Of a stretch of DNA of 64,000 bases, positions 1-9,496 are shown one piece after another. Under the pieces are notes generated by a model, which did no database searches, was not told where the DNA came from, and saw only the letters and a list, made by a program, of their open reading frames with translations. The stretch comes from Brevibacterium sp. RIT 803. GTDB lineage: Bacteria; Actinomycetota; Actinomycetes; Actinomycetales; Brevibacteriaceae. A program made the position numbers and the translations under genes. Position 1 is the stretch's first letter. Each line of letters begins with the position of its first letter. The DNA lies in assembly GCF_016892625.1 (NCBI RefSeq), contig NZ_JAFEMW010000006.1, positions 310,001 to 374,000 of the forward strand, given 5' to 3'.

Positions 1-692
1 ATGCCGGCAACGGTCCCGAAGAGTGCCGTAGTCGTCCGCGTCGACACGCCATGGGCAAGATACAGGGCGATGACCATGATCGCACTCGCCGCGACCATTG
101 CCACGAGGATCGGCGGCTTGGAGTCGAGGATCGCCGGGAGCATGAACACAATCAGCACGACACCGGCGAAGGCAAGGCCCGTCAATGCACGCAGGCCTCG
201 AAAGCCTGCGACTGCGAGAACGACGACCCCGTAGATGATCGCCAAGGCAAGGATCGGGACATCTCGGTCGTAGTCGATGAACACATAGTCAGTCTCGGTC
301 TCTGCTCGGTCAGTCGACTTCGTGAAGTCGAGGACCTTGAGCGAATCTCCGACACCGACCCCGGACACGATGGCGTCGGGCGTCACATAAAGGCTCCCCT
401 CCTGCCCATCCACTTCGGCTGTGAACTCCATGCAGTCGGCTTCGAGCATCGGATCGGGCTCACTGGTCTCGCAGTTCGACGCATCCACGGCGGTGACTCG
501 TGCTTCAGCGTGGGAGACCCCCGGTGCGGTGTTCGTCATCGGACCACCGCCGGGCAGATCCTGCTCCGGCCCCTGCGGCCACAGAAGGACCAGGCCCCCG
601 ATCGTGATGAGGACCAGCGGAAGGAGACACACGATCATGATCAGGCGAACCCTCGGCGAGGCTGTGGGCTTCCCTTGGAGCGTCATATGCAT
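1..692 (-). CDS. YibE/F family membrane protein (3' end beyond window)
   Basis: Reading the minus strand from ATG at 692 gives an open frame to the window edge, so only the N-terminal ~230 residues are present. A first membrane segment lies at about residues 16-37. An extracytoplasmic stretch of about 110 residues follows, then the motif YVFIDYDRDVPILALAIIYG and three more hydrophobic helices. That order (one helix, external domain, helix bundle starting after an FxDYxRD motif) is typical of actinobacterial YibE/F proteins, whose function is unknown. A GAAGG box sits about six bases before ATG 692; the ATG at 686 in the same frame is an alternative. It lies downstream of glyS but beyond that gene's terminator, so it is probably a separate unit. 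Confidence 0.8.
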   Translation of the reverse strand, partial: MHMTLQGKPTASPRVRLIMIVCLLPLVLITIGGLVLLWPQGPEQDLPGGGPMTNTAPGVSHAEARVTAVDASNCETSEPDPMLEADCMEFTAEVDGQEGSLYVTPDAIVSGVGVGDSLKVLDFTKSTDRAETETDYVFIDYDRDVPILALAIIYGVVVLAVAGFRGLRALTGLAFAGVVLIVFMLPAILDSKPPILVAMVAASAIMVIALYLAHGVSTRTTTALFGTVAG

Positions 693-786
693 GGCGGACC
701 TTCGTGTCGATGCGCGTTGTGACTCGGTCTCGGTGCGCGAAGTGAATGGCGATTTCAATGATGGTGCCCACGGCAGCGAAACAGAA

Positions 787-824
787 CGGGCCCGGTCGGT
801 CGATTTCACGACCGACCGGGCCCG
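787..824 (-). terminator. Rho-independent terminator after glyS
   Basis: A perfect 16-bp inverted repeat (787-802 and 809-824) with a 6-base loop lies about 55 bases past the glyS stop on the minus strand and is followed by a T-rich run. It separates glyS from the YibE/F gene. Confidence 0.85.
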
Positions 825-880
825 AGTCTCAGGCGCCGCCGGTGACAGGCTCCACCTGGTGGTCAGACCCCGGCGGACTC

Positions 881-2260
881 TCAGATGCCGAGGTGCTCGG
901 CCAGATAGTTCTCGACCTGATCGAGGCTGACGCGCTCCTGGCTCATATCGTCGCGCTTGCGGATCGTGACCGCGTTGTCGTCGAGCGAGTCGAAGTCGAA
1001 CGTGATGCACAGCGGGGTGCCGATCTCGTCCTGCCGGCGGTACCGACGACCGATCGCGCCGGCATCATCGAAGTCGATGTTCCACCGCCTGCGCAGACGA
1101 GCAGCGAGTTCCTTGGCCGCCGGTGTCAGCTTCTCATTGCGACTCAGCGGCAGCACGGCCGCCTTGATCGGAGCCAGGCGCGGATCGAGCTTCAGCACGA
1201 TGCGCTTGTCCACACCGCCCTTGGTGTTGGGTGCCTCGTCCTCCGTGTAGGCATCGACGAGGAAAGCCATCATCGAACGGGTCAGACCGAAGGACGGTTC
1301 GATCACGTAGGGAGTGAAGCGTTCGCCGCTGGCCTGATCGAAATACTGCAGCTTCGCACCCGAAGCCTCGGTGTGGGTGCCGAGGTCGTAGTCGGTGCGG
1401 TTGGCCACGCCCATCAGCTCGCCCCATTCCGACCCTTGGAAGCCGAAGCGGTACTCAACGTCGATCGTACCCGAGGAGTAGTGTGCCCGGTCATCTTCGG
1501 GAACGTCGAGGCGGCGCACGTTGTCTTCGGAGATGCCGAGATCGATGAACCAGTTCCAGCAGGCCTCGACCCACTCGCGATAGTAGGCGTCGGCCTCCTC
1601 GGGACGAACGAAGTACTCGAGCTCCATCTGCTCGAACTCACGTGTGCGGAAGATGAAGTTTCCGGGAGTGATCTCGTTGCGGAAGGCTTTGCCGATCTGG
1701 CCGATGCCGAAAGGCGGCTTCTTCCGTGCCGCGGTGACGACGTTGTTGAAGTTGACGAAGATTCCCTGTGCGGTTTCGGGGCGCAGATAGTTCAGACCTG
1801 CCTCCGATTCCACCGGACCCAGGAAGGTCTTGACCAGGCCGGAGAACTCCTGCGGCTCGGTCCACTGTCCACGGTTCCCGCAGTCGGGGCAGACGATGTC
1901 GGCCATACCGTTCTCGGGTGTCTTCGAGTGCTTGGCTTCATAGGCTTCGACGAGGTGGTCTTCGCGGTGGCGCTTGTGGCAGTTGAGGCATTCGACGAGC
2001 GGGTCGACGAAGGTCTCCACATGCCCGGAGGCCTCCCAGACGCGCTTCGGCAGGATGATGGAGGAGTCGAGTCCGACGACGTCTTCGCGACCGCGGACGA
2101 AGGTCTGCCACCACTGGGCCTTGATGTTGTCTTTGAGCTCAACGCCCAAGGGCCCGTAGTCCCAGGCCGAACGGGACCCGCCATAGATCTCTCCGGCTTG
2201 GAAGACGAATCCTCTGCGTTTGGCCAGGGCGATGACGGCATCCAACTTGGACTGTGCCAC
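881..2260 (-). CDS. glyS: Glycyl-tRNA synthetase, single-chain class II type
   Basis: Charges tRNA-Gly with glycine in the cytoplasm. The 459-residue length matches the homodimeric bacterial/eukaryotic type rather than the alpha2-beta2 enzyme. Class II motif 2 ([20 protein letters not shown], about residue 190) and motif 3 ([10 protein letters not shown], about 325) are intact. Two CxxC pairs (CLNC near 91, CPDC near 124) form the zinc-binding insertion found in many members. The C-terminal anticodon-binding domain covers roughly residues 355-459. The start is GTG at 2260, preceded by AAGGAG at a good distance. It is monocistronic, with its own terminator and a divergent helicase gene upstream. 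Confidence 0.97.
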   Translation of the reverse strand: MAQSKLDAVIALAKRRGFVFQAGEIYGGSRSAWDYGPLGVELKDNIKAQWWQTFVRGREDVVGLDSSIILPKRVWEASGHVETFVDPLVECLNCHKRHREDHLVEAYEAKHSKTPENGMADIVCPDCGNRGQWTEPQEFSGLVKTFLGPVESEAGLNYLRPETAQGIFVNFNNVVTAARKKPPFGIGQIGKAFRNEITPGNFIFRTREFEQMELEYFVRPEEADAYYREWVEACWNWFIDLGISEDNVRRLDVPEDDRAHYSSGTIDVEYRFGFQGSEWGELMGVANRTDYDLGTHTEASGAKLQYFDQASGERFTPYVIEPSFGLTRSMMAFLVDAYTEDEAPNTKGGVDKRIVLKLDPRLAPIKAAVLPLSRNEKLTPAAKELAARLRRRWNIDFDDAGAIGRRYRRQDEIGTPLCITFDFDSLDDNAVTIRKRDDMSQERVSLDQVENYLAEHLGI

Positions 2261-2597
2261 GTTTATTCTCCTTGAGGTAGGTCGCCGACGGCCGGCTGCC
2301 GTGGCTCGCAGGTACAGCCTATCTGTTCAGGCCCCATCCGAGGGTCCCACCTCATGGGCGACGGAACTCACACTTAATCCTGCCCGCATTACCGTCTCGT
2401 CGGACATGTGGCATGTAGGATTGAAACACACCCAAACCTTTCTCCGTACTGACGGTTTTCACGTCTGTCCAAGCAAGCCTTGGATCTCATACGGTTTCGG
2501 CCCGGATTGCTCACGATGATTGCACAAGCGGCCGCAGGGTAGATCGCCACTACAGTCATCTGCGATCAAGTGTGTGCCGACGTGAGAGAGAAAACTC
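2261..2597. other. Divergent intergenic region, glyS / RNA helicase
   Basis: This 337-bp region must hold the promoters of both neighbours. I see no convincing small ORF or RNA gene. The long leader ahead of the helicase start would fit the 5' UTRs common for cold-inducible helicases, but no specific element can be named. A GAGAGA stretch before ATG 2598 is the likely ribosome-binding site. Confidence 0.4.
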
Positions 2598-4418
2598 ATG
2601 ACAGAAGTGTCCACATCCGACAATCCGACAACACCGAAGTTCTCCGAGCTGGGTCTCCACCCGCTCGTCCTCCAGTCAGTTCAGGCTCAAGGATACGAGA
2701 CCCCGACTCCGATCCAGGCTGAGACGATCCCCGCGCTGGTTGAGGGCCGCGATGTCATCGGCCTGGCCCAGACCGGCACCGGCAAGACCGCCGCTTTCGC
2801 TCTTCCAGCACTGTCCGACCTCGCCGAGGCCGGCCGCGCCAACGACGGTCCCTTCGCTCTGGTCCTGACCCCCACCCGTGAGCTTGCGATCCAGGTCGCC
2901 GAGGCGTTCACCTCGTATGCGACGAATCTCAACGACTTCTCCGTCCTCCCGATCTACGGCGGCCAGGCCTACGGCCCACAGCTCTCCGGCCTCAAGCGCG
3001 GCGCTCAGGTCGTCGTGGGAACGCCGGGTCGTGTCATCGACCACCTCAAAAAGGGATCGCTCAAGCTCGAAAACCTCCGTCACCTCATCCTCGATGAGGC
3101 CGACGAGATGCTCAAGATGGGCTTCGCCGAAGACATCGAAGAGATCTTCAGCCAGTCCGGCGACTCGCGTCAGGTGGCCCTGTTCTCCGCCACGATGCCG
3201 ACATCGATCCACCGCCTGACCGGCAAATACCTCAACAACCCCAAAGAGGTCCGGGTCGCTTCGAAGTCGCAGACCGGATCGAACATCCGCCAGCGCTATC
3301 ACATGGTCCAGCACTCGCATAAGCTCGACGCCCTGACTCGAATCCTCGAGGTCGAGGAATACGAGGGCATCATCATGTTCGTGCGCACCAAGCAGGCAAC
3401 GGAGGAGCTCGCCGAGAAGCTGCGTGCCCGCGGTTTCAAGGCGTCGGCGATCAATGGCGACATCCCACAACAGGCTCGTGAGCGCACGATCGATATGCTG
3501 CGCAGCGGCAAGGTCGACATTCTCGTCGCCACCGATGTCGCAGCCCGCGGTCTCGACGTCGAGCGCATCACCCTCGTCGTCAACTTCGACATTCCGCATG
3601 ACACCGAGTCCTACGTCCACCGCATCGGCCGCACCGGGCGCGCAGGGCGATCGGGCGAGGCCATTCTGTTCGTCACCCCGCGTGAGCAGCGTCTGCTCGG
3701 CTCCATCGAGCGCGCCACGAAGCAGAAGGTCGAACCGCTGTCGATGCCCAGCGTTGAAGAGCTGACGAACACCCGTGTGGAGAAGTTCACCAAGCGCATC
3801 GACGATGTGCTCGCGACGACCGAGCTGACCGAACTCGCGACCGTCATCGAGCAGTACGAGCTCTCCCGCAATGTGCCTGCGACCGACATCGCCGCAGCGC
3901 TGGCGTCCCTGGTGCTCGAGTCCAACACCCTCAAGGCCGATCCCATGCCGGAGCCTTCGCGTGGCAAGCCTGTTCGTGACCGTGACGGCGGCGGACGCGA
4001 CGGCAAGCCGGGCCGTGAACGCTCATCCCGTCCGCGTGATGAGAATATGACCACCTACCGTCTGGCCATCGGCCGCAACGAACGCCTGCAGCCGGGTGCG
4101 GTCGTCGGCGCCATCGCCAACGAAGGCGGCCTGACCTCGAAAGAGATCGGTCACATCGACATCCGGTCGAACCACACCCTTGTCGATCTGCCCAAGGATC
4201 TCGATTCCTCGGTCATGCGCAAGCTCTCCAACACGCAGATCCAGGGTCGCCCGATCGACATTCGTCCGGATTCTGGCCGTCCGGCTCGTCCGTTCAAAAA
4301 GCGCAACTTCGACAAGCAGCCCGGCGACAGCCGCAACTTCCGCAACGATCGTCGCGGAGGCGCCAAGAAGTTCAGCAATGACCGCTTCGGCGGCGAACGC
4401 TCAAGCGACCGCTACTGA
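2598..4418 (+). CDS. deaD: DEAD-box ATP-dependent RNA helicase with DbpA-like RNA-binding tail
   Basis: Unwinds structured RNA using ATP; homologues of the CsdA/DeaD type act in ribosome assembly, mRNA decay and cold adaptation. All core motifs are visible: Q motif (TPIQ), Walker A (AQTGTGKT, about residue 56), PTRELAIQ, TPGR, DEAD (about 165), SAT, and motif VI (HRIGRTGRAGR, about 340). A linker rich in Arg, Gly and Asp (about 450-480) leads to a DbpA-type RNA-binding domain (about 483-560) and a basic Arg/Asn/Gly tail. The 606-residue length fits actinobacterial DeaD. The gene stands alone and ends in a shared terminator facing uppS. The exact paralogue name is less certain than the family. 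Confidence 0.93.
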   Translation: MTEVSTSDNPTTPKFSELGLHPLVLQSVQAQGYETPTPIQAETIPALVEGRDVIGLAQTGTGKTAAFALPALSDLAEAGRANDGPFALVLTPTRELAIQVAEAFTSYATNLNDFSVLPIYGGQAYGPQLSGLKRGAQVVVGTPGRVIDHLKKGSLKLENLRHLILDEADEMLKMGFAEDIEEIFSQSGDSRQVALFSATMPTSIHRLTGKYLNNPKEVRVASKSQTGSNIRQRYHMVQHSHKLDALTRILEVEEYEGIIMFVRTKQATEELAEKLRARGFKASAINGDIPQQARERTIDMLRSGKVDILVATDVAARGLDVERITLVVNFDIPHDTESYVHRIGRTGRAGRSGEAILFVTPREQRLLGSIERATKQKVEPLSMPSVEELTNTRVEKFTKRIDDVLATTELTELATVIEQYELSRNVPATDIAAALASLVLESNTLKADPMPEPSRGKPVRDRDGGGRDGKPGRERSSRPRDENMTTYRLAIGRNERLQPGAVVGAIANEGGLTSKEIGHIDIRSNHTLVDLPKDLDSSVMRKLSNTQIQGRPIDIRPDSGRPARPFKKRNFDKQPGDSRNFRNDRRGGAKKFSNDRFGGERSSDRY

Positions 4419-4467
4419 TGTGCAGGTTCTGCTGAGGCGCTGAGACATCGGCGCTGAGCTCGCCCAA

Positions 4468-4503
4468 GAGAAGAGGTCCCGCCTAGTGGCGGGACCTCTT
4501 CTC
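4468..4503. terminator. Bidirectional terminator between helicase gene and uppS
   Basis: A 16-bp perfect inverted repeat (4468-4483 and 4488-4503) with a 4-base loop. One strand ends the stem with CCTCTTCTC and the other with the same T-rich pattern. The two flanking genes converge on it, so it can serve both. Confidence 0.85.
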
Positions 4504-4525
4504 GCTTGCGGGTGCGGTCCGGCGT

Positions 4526-5302
4526 TCAGGAACTCGAGCGATCGACGGCACCGCCGAAGCGACGGTCACGACGCGCGTACTCCTCGATCGCTGCCCACAG
4601 GGTGCGGCGATCGACATCGGGCCACAGGACGTCTTGGAAGACCATCTCCGCGTAGGCGGACTGCCACAGCAGGAAATTCGAGGTGCGCTGCTCGCCAGAG
4701 GAGCGCAGGAACAGGTCGACGTCCGGCACCTGAGCGGCGTACAGGCGCGAACGAACGGTCTTCTCGCTGACCTTGCCTGGCTTGAGCTTGCCAGCGGCTA
4801 CCTCGGCGGTGATCTGGTTGACCGCGTCGACGATCTCGGAGCGACCTCCGTAGTTGACGCAGAACTGGAGGACTAGGCCGGTGTTGTGCTTGGTCATCTC
4901 CGCCGCGGTCTCGAGTTCGTCGATGACCGATCGCCACAGGCGACCGCGGCGCCCGGCCCACACGATCCGCACGCCGAGCTCATTGAGCTCATCGCGGCGA
5001 CGTCGGATCACATCGCGATTGAAGCCCATGAGGAAGCGCACCTCGTCCGGGGAGCGTTTCCAATTCTCGGTGGAGAAGGCGTAGGCGGAGAGATAGTCGA
5101 CACCCATCTCGATGGCACCGTGGATGACTTCGAGGAGCGACGCCTCTCCGGCCTTGTGCCCTTCAGTGCGCGGCAGTCCGCGGTCGTTGGCCCAACGTCC
5201 ATTGCCATCCATGACCACCGCGACGTGATTCGGGACGAACTTCGCCTCGATGCCCGGGGGGCGGGCTCCGCTGGGGTGCGGGGGCGGCGCGGGATAGCTC
5301 AT
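4526..5302 (-). CDS. uppS: Isoprenyl transferase (undecaprenyl/decaprenyl diphosphate synthase family)
   Basis: A cis-prenyltransferase that builds the polyprenyl diphosphate carrier lipid for cell-wall synthesis. The catalytic Asp sits in [10 protein letters not shown], followed by GHKAG, the substrate-clamp motif YAFSTENW, and the C-terminal [15 protein letters not shown] signature. The open frame extends back to 5350, but ATG 5302 is the better start: it overlaps the recO stop as ATGA, which implies translational coupling, and gives 258 residues, normal for the family. Whether the product is C50 or C55 cannot be told. recO-uppS adjacency is common in Actinomycetota. Confidence 0.95.
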   Translation of the reverse strand: MSYPAPPPHPSGARPPGIEAKFVPNHVAVVMDGNGRWANDRGLPRTEGHKAGEASLLEVIHGAIEMGVDYLSAYAFSTENWKRSPDEVRFLMGFNRDVIRRRRDELNELGVRIVWAGRRGRLWRSVIDELETAAEMTKHNTGLVLQFCVNYGGRSEIVDAVNQITAEVAAGKLKPGKVSEKTVRSRLYAAQVPDVDLFLRSSGEQRTSNFLLWQSAYAEMVFQDVLWPDVDRRTLWAAIEEYARRDRRFGGAVDRSSS

Positions 5303-6027
5303 CTGGCCTCCAAAACTCTCAGTGATCGGATATTGCGTTCCAAGTGCCATGACACCCAGTCAGAAACGAGTTTGGAACCGTCGATCTGGTCGTGGAGGTC
5401 CGAGGCTTCCGCTCGCTCCCAGTCACCTGAGAGCAGGGCGGCCATATGTTCGAGTGCATCGGTGTCCGGCAGAGCCGCTCCGCTGGGTCGGCAGGAGGTG
5501 CACACGGCACCGCCCAGGGAGGCTGAGAACGCACGGTGCGGGCCAGGGCTGCCGCACTGTGCGCAGTCGAGCAGGCTCGGCGCCCAGCCGGCCACGGACA
5601 TTGCCCGCAGCAGATACGCATCGAGGGCCAGCCTCGGCGGATGCTCGTCATTGCACAGAGACCGGATGGCCGAGACGAGAAGCAGGAAATGGGTGCGCGA
5701 TTGGGGTTCGACCTCGGTGATCCTGGCTGCGGTCTCCGCCATCACACTCGCGGCCGAGTACGCGTCATAGTCTGCGCCGATGCCGCGGGCAAAGGGCTCG
5801 ATGAGTTCGACCTGGGTGACGATGTCGAGGTTGCGGCCGACGTGGCACTGCAGATCGACGAGCATGAAGGGTTCGAGCCGGGAACCGAAGCGTGACTTGG
5901 TGCGGCGAATGCCCTTCGCTACTGCTCGGATCAGCCCGTGGCTGCGGGTGAGAACAGTGACGATGCGGTCGGCTTCGCCGAGCTTGTGCCCCTGGAGCAC
6001 GATGCCTTCATCACGATAATTGTGCAC
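5299..6027 (-). CDS. recO: DNA repair protein RecO
   Basis: RecO loads RecA onto SSB-coated single-stranded DNA in the RecFOR recombination pathway. The N-terminal OB-fold starts with the family's [14 protein letters not shown] sequence and includes [10 protein letters not shown] and [19 protein letters not shown] zinc site of two CxxC pairs (CAQC, CTSC) sits in the C-terminal half. I choose GTG 6027 because it places HNYRDEG at the N-terminus, as in other RecO proteins, giving 242 residues. An ATG at 6072 would add 15 residues not seen in the family. It ends in an ATGA overlap with uppS. Confidence 0.93.
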   Translation of the reverse strand: MHNYRDEGIVLQGHKLGEADRIVTVLTRSHGLIRAVAKGIRRTKSRFGSRLEPFMLVDLQCHVGRNLDIVTQVELIEPFARGIGADYDAYSAASVMAETAARITEVEPQSRTHFLLLVSAIRSLCNDEHPPRLALDAYLLRAMSVAGWAPSLLDCAQCGSPGPHRAFSASLGGAVCTSCRPSGAALPDTDALEHMAALLSGDWERAEASDLHDQIDGSKLVSDWVSWHLERNIRSLRVLEAR

Positions 6028-6120
6028 CTGCCCATTATCGCAGAGTGCGACGGGGAAAGATCCCCGCCGCACTCTGTGGCCGTTGTGATATATCTGTTGT
6101 GACTCCGCTCAGCTGACGTC

Positions 6121-7893
6121 TCAGCGCTCGCGCTCACCGTCGCGATCACGGGCGGCACGGTTGACTGCCGAGACGACGGCCTTGAGTGAGGCCTTGGTGA
6201 TGTTCGAGTGAAGTCCGGCACCCCAGACGACACGGTCTTCAACGGCGAGCTCGACGTACGCAGCCGCCATGGTGTCAGCACCGGAGCCGATGGCGTGTTC
6301 GGTGTAGTCCTGGAGGCGAACGTCGACGTCGAAGTTGTCGATGAGCACCTTCACCAGTGCGTCGATGGGCCCTTTGCCACGTCCTTCGTAGGTGCGCTCT
6401 TGGCCGTCGACGATGAGGTCGACCTCGACGCGCTCCGAGGCGCCCGAGTCATCAACCGTGCCCGAGTCGGTGCGAAGGCCCACGATCTGAAACCGGCCCC
6501 AGGCGTTGTCCTGATCATCGCTGGGCAGGTACTCGTGGTTGAAGATGCGGCGAATCTCCTCGGCGGAGACCTCTCCCCCACCTTCGGTGTGCTGCTGAAC
6601 GGCGCGAGAGAATTCGACCTGCATGCGTCGAGGCAGATCCAGACCGTACTCGCTCTTGAGCAGGTAGGTGACGCCGCCCTTGCCCGACTGCGAGTTCACG
6701 CGGATGATCGCCTCGTAGGAGCGGCCCAGATCTTTGGGGTCGACCGGCAGGTAGGGCATGTCCCATTCCATCAGGTCCACAGGTACGCCCTGCTCATTGG
6801 CATTCTTCTCACGGGCGGCGAACGCCTTGTTGATCGCGTCCTGGTGCGAGCCGGAGAACGAGGTGAAGACGAGGTCACCACCGTAGGGGTGACGTTCGTG
6901 GACACCGATCTGGTTGCATTCGGTGACGGTGTGGATGACTTCGTCGATATCGGAGAAGTCCAGCTCGGGGTCGACACCCTGGGTGTAGAGGTTGAGCGCA
7001 ACAGTGACGAGGTCGAGGTTTCCGGTTCGTTCGCCGTTGCCGAAGAGGCAGCCTTCGATCCTGTCGGCACCTGCCATGATGCCCATCTCAGCAGCCGCCA
7101 CACCGGTTCCCCGGTCGTTGTGGGGGTGCAGGGACACCGCCACCTCATCGCGGTAGGGCATGTTCCGGCAGAACCATTCGATCTGGTCGGCGTAGGTGTT
7201 CGGGGTGCCGCGTTCAACCGTGGCCGGCAGGTTGACGACAGTCTCGCGGCCCGCGGCCGGCTGCCACATGTCGAGGACGCTGCCGACGATGTCGAGTGCG
7301 AATTCGGGTTCGGTGTCGACGAAGATCTCGGGTGAGTACTGGTAGCCGAAGTCGACGTCGCCGAGGAGTGACTCGGCGTGCTTCATGACCGCCTGGGTTC
7401 CACGGGTGGCGATGTCACGAGTCTGGTCGAAGCCCTCACCGTCGAAACCGAACACGACCTTGCGGAAGACTGGCGCGGTCGCGTTGTAGAGGTGGACCGT
7501 CGGCTTCTGAGCACCGACGAGGGACTCCACCGTACGTTCGATGAGATCCTCACGCGCCTGGGTGAGTACGGAGATGCGTACATCGTCGGGGATGGCATCC
7601 TGCTCGATGATCTCGCGGACGAAATCGAAGTCGACCTGACTGGCTGCGGGGAATCCGACCTCGATCTCCTTGAAGCCGAGCTTGACCAAGAGGTCGAACA
7701 TCTTGCGCTTGCGATCGGGCGTCATCGGATCGATGAGGGCCTGGTTGCCGTCCCGCAGATCGGTGCTCAGCCAACGCGGAGCCTTCCGGATCAGCTGATC
7801 GGGCCAGGTGCGGTCGCGCATATCGAGAGCAATCCGGTCCTGAAAGGACTTGTACTTGCTGAATGGCATAGGAGTCGGCTTCTGCAGTTTCAT
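6121..7893 (-). CDS. leuA: 2-isopropylmalate synthase
   Basis: First committed step of leucine synthesis: condenses acetyl-CoA with 2-oxoisovalerate. The TIM-barrel catalytic domain shows the metal/substrate motif STDLRDGNQALIDPM and the HPHNDRGTG metal ligands. The C-terminal part carries the LeuA regulatory domain that binds leucine for feedback inhibition. At 590 residues it is the long type typical of Actinomycetota. It sits upstream of recO with a 93-bp gap and is controlled by a leader peptide and terminator just upstream. Confidence 0.97.
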   Translation of the reverse strand: MKLQKPTPMPFSKYKSFQDRIALDMRDRTWPDQLIRKAPRWLSTDLRDGNQALIDPMTPDRKRKMFDLLVKLGFKEIEVGFPAASQVDFDFVREIIEQDAIPDDVRISVLTQAREDLIERTVESLVGAQKPTVHLYNATAPVFRKVVFGFDGEGFDQTRDIATRGTQAVMKHAESLLGDVDFGYQYSPEIFVDTEPEFALDIVGSVLDMWQPAAGRETVVNLPATVERGTPNTYADQIEWFCRNMPYRDEVAVSLHPHNDRGTGVAAAEMGIMAGADRIEGCLFGNGERTGNLDLVTVALNLYTQGVDPELDFSDIDEVIHTVTECNQIGVHERHPYGGDLVFTSFSGSHQDAINKAFAAREKNANEQGVPVDLMEWDMPYLPVDPKDLGRSYEAIIRVNSQSGKGGVTYLLKSEYGLDLPRRMQVEFSRAVQQHTEGGGEVSAEEIRRIFNHEYLPSDDQDNAWGRFQIVGLRTDSGTVDDSGASERVEVDLIVDGQERTYEGRGKGPIDALVKVLIDNFDVDVRLQDYTEHAIGSGADTMAAAYVELAVEDRVVWGAGLHSNITKASLKAVVSAVNRAARDRDGERER

Positions 7894-7931
7894 GGTTCCT
7901 CATTCATTGATCGTGTGCTTCATCAGCATAG

Positions 7932-7977
7932 GAAAAACTCCGCGACGAGTGTGCTGTCCGATCAGGACTCGTCGCGG
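7932..7977 (-). terminator. leuA attenuator terminator
   Basis: On the minus strand an 11-bp perfect stem (7967-7977 and 7940-7950) is followed at once by AGTTTTT, a classic intrinsic terminator, about 40 bases upstream of the leuA start. It overlaps the end of a leader ORF with four consecutive leucine codons. Ribosome stalling at those codons would be expected to prevent the stem from forming. Confidence 0.85.
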
Positions 7978-8006
7978 CAAGGAAGGAGGAGCAACCTGTG
8001 AGCCAC
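7962..8006 (-). CDS. leuA leader peptide
   Basis: A 14-codon ORF starting at GTG 8006 reads MAHRLLLLPCRDES then TGA. Four leucine codons in a row (TTG CTC CTC CTT) sit in the middle and its last codons form one arm of the terminator. The layout of Leu run, terminator and leuA is that of transcription attenuation. A TATGTT hexamer ends six bases before the GTG, so the transcript may be leaderless and begin at the start codon, as is frequent in Actinomycetota. No Shine-Dalgarno sequence is at the right distance, which agrees with this. The function is inferred from layout only. Confidence 0.75.
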   Translation of the reverse strand: MAHRLLLLPCRDES

Positions 8007-8070
8007 ACAGACAACATAGTCCTGGTTGATCAGTCCACCCCAAACCTGTCCAAATCCTAAGATTCTGATC

Positions 8071-8100
8071 CCGGGATGGCCGGGATGGCCGGGATGGCCG
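8071..8100. repeat. Short tandem repeat, 9-bp unit, three copies
   Basis: The unit CCGGGATGG occurs three times head to tail and a fourth is started. It lies between the leuA leader and the stop of the next gene. It may be replication slippage; no function is evident. Confidence 0.8.
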
Positions 8101-8146
8101 GTGCCAGTGTGCCCATCTTCAGTCGGCAGCGCTCCCCATCAGTCCA

Positions 8147-9436
8147 CTAGTCGAGGAAGTCGACCGAGGCCCGCGCCATATTGAAGCCGACGCCTGTCTC
8201 ATCCGACTTGCACGTCATCCCTTCGCGGGTCGATGTGCAGGTCATCCCTTCGGCAGTGATCGATTCGCCGTAGCCGAGCACCCGAGCGGGGCCGGAATTT
8301 CCTGGGGCCTCTTGGCAGGAGAAGCCGGCACCTTCGTCATTGGCCACGACGACACCGCCCCAGTTATCCAACTGGCAGTCATCGGGTTCTGCGGGAGGCG
8401 TGTAGTCGAAGGATGAGATAACGCACCGGGTGCGATCCGCATCGATCGTGCAGGCGATGTTGCCGGACGGAGACTTGAAGGACTCGGCAGCGACCGGCGG
8501 CTTCGAGCTCGGATCGTCGGACTCGGAGCCTGCACCGTCTGAGGGTCCTTGAGAGGACGAGTCAGACGCGGTCTCGTCCTTGCCCTGCCTCGCGTCCCAG
8601 GCAATGTAGCCGACGATGCCGAGGGCGATCACCAGTGCGATCGCAGCTAGGGCCCAGAGCCACCCCGGAACCTTCTTCGTATCGGGTTCACGGCGGTAGG
8701 GTCCGCCGGGTCCGGCTGGCCCGCCAGGTCCATATCCCCCGGGCCCGTACCCGCCAGGTCCCCCGGGCCCGTACCCGCCAGGTCCACCGGGACCGTCACC
8801 GCCGTTGGGACCGGCTGGTCCACCCGGCCCGGCAGGACCCCCTTGACCGGCAGGACCCCCTTGGCCACCGGGGCCGACACCTGGCCCGTAGGCGCCGCCT
8901 GCCGGTCCGGGAGCACTGTGTCCTGCAGAGGCGGGTGCAGCATGTGGGGAGTAGGGTGATGCGCCGTTGGGCACGCGCGACTCGTTTCCGTGGTGCTCAG
9001 GGGGATGCGGTTGTGGAGCGGGCTGCCCCGGCGCACCGAAGTCGGCGCCCCAGGGTTCGGGATTCGGAGACTGCCCGCCCGAGGCACCCTGTGGATTCCA
9101 CTGTTTCGGTGCCGAGGCGGCCTCCGCCTCGGCGATGTCCTCGGACCTCGCCTTCCGTGGTGTCTGGCCGCCGACAGCGGATTCTTCATTCTCGGCTGCG
9201 GCGAGTTGGCGCAGCTCGTCGAGGCTGAGCACCTCGGTGGCATCGACTCCGTCGGAAGACACCATCGACCGGAGTCTCGCCAACTCGTCCGCGCTGAGGG
9301 CTTGGGTCGAGCCATCCGCGGCCGGGGATTTGTCCTGGCCGATGAACAACTGCGTTGTGATCGAATCCGGAGACTCCTCCGCCGGTTTCCGACGCCCGGG
9401 GCGCGGAGGGTGGTTCGGCACAGGTGGAATGCTCAT
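8147..9436 (-). CDS. Gly/Pro-rich single-pass membrane protein with secreted C-terminal domain
   Basis: 429 residues in three parts. A cytoplasmic region (about 1-150) is acidic and low in complexity. A linker (about 165-250) is nearly pure Gly/Pro with repeats of the GGYGPGGPG and QGGPA type. One membrane helix (WLWALAAIALVIALGIVGYI, about 260-280) follows, then an exported Ser/Asp spacer and a Cys-containing domain (about 320-429). That domain begins SPSGNIACTID and has six cysteines, consistent with disulphides outside the cell. Such domains are common in actinobacterial surface proteins of unknown role. The repeats make the linker prone to length change. I cannot assign a function. Confidence 0.8.
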   Translation of the reverse strand: MSIPPVPNHPPRPGRRKPAEESPDSITTQLFIGQDKSPAADGSTQALSADELARLRSMVSSDGVDATEVLSLDELRQLAAAENEESAVGGQTPRKARSEDIAEAEAASAPKQWNPQGASGGQSPNPEPWGADFGAPGQPAPQPHPPEHHGNESRVPNGASPYSPHAAPASAGHSAPGPAGGAYGPGVGPGGQGGPAGQGGPAGPGGPAGPNGGDGPGGPGGYGPGGPGGYGPGGYGPGGPAGPGGPYRREPDTKKVPGWLWALAAIALVIALGIVGYIAWDARQGKDETASDSSSQGPSDGAGSESDDPSSKPPVAAESFKSPSGNIACTIDADRTRCVISSFDYTPPAEPDDCQLDNWGGVVVANDEGAGFSCQEAPGNSGPARVLGYGESITAEGMTCTSTREGMTCKSDETGVGFNMARASVDFLD

Positions 9437-9496
9437 AGGCCCATTTTCGCATAGTCACTACCGCAGTGTTCTCAAGGTTCGTGAGATGATGACCTC

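Noticed and set aside
746..2275. 509-codon plus-strand frame across the glyS region
   Set aside because: It is the antisense of glyS. The minus strand carries a complete, motif-rich enzyme with a proper start, and the plus frame has no recognisable domain.
2676..3620. 314-codon minus-strand frame inside the RNA helicase gene
   Set aside because: Antisense of helicase motifs; no independent evidence.
6208..7335. 375-codon plus-strand frame across leuA
   Set aside because: Antisense of leuA produced by high-GC codon bias; no domain or ribosome-binding site.
8071..8100. Three 9-bp tandem units as a possible CRISPR or regulatory array
   Set aside because: Units are far too short and have no spacers; simple slippage repeat. 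No CRISPR array was seen anywhere in the window.
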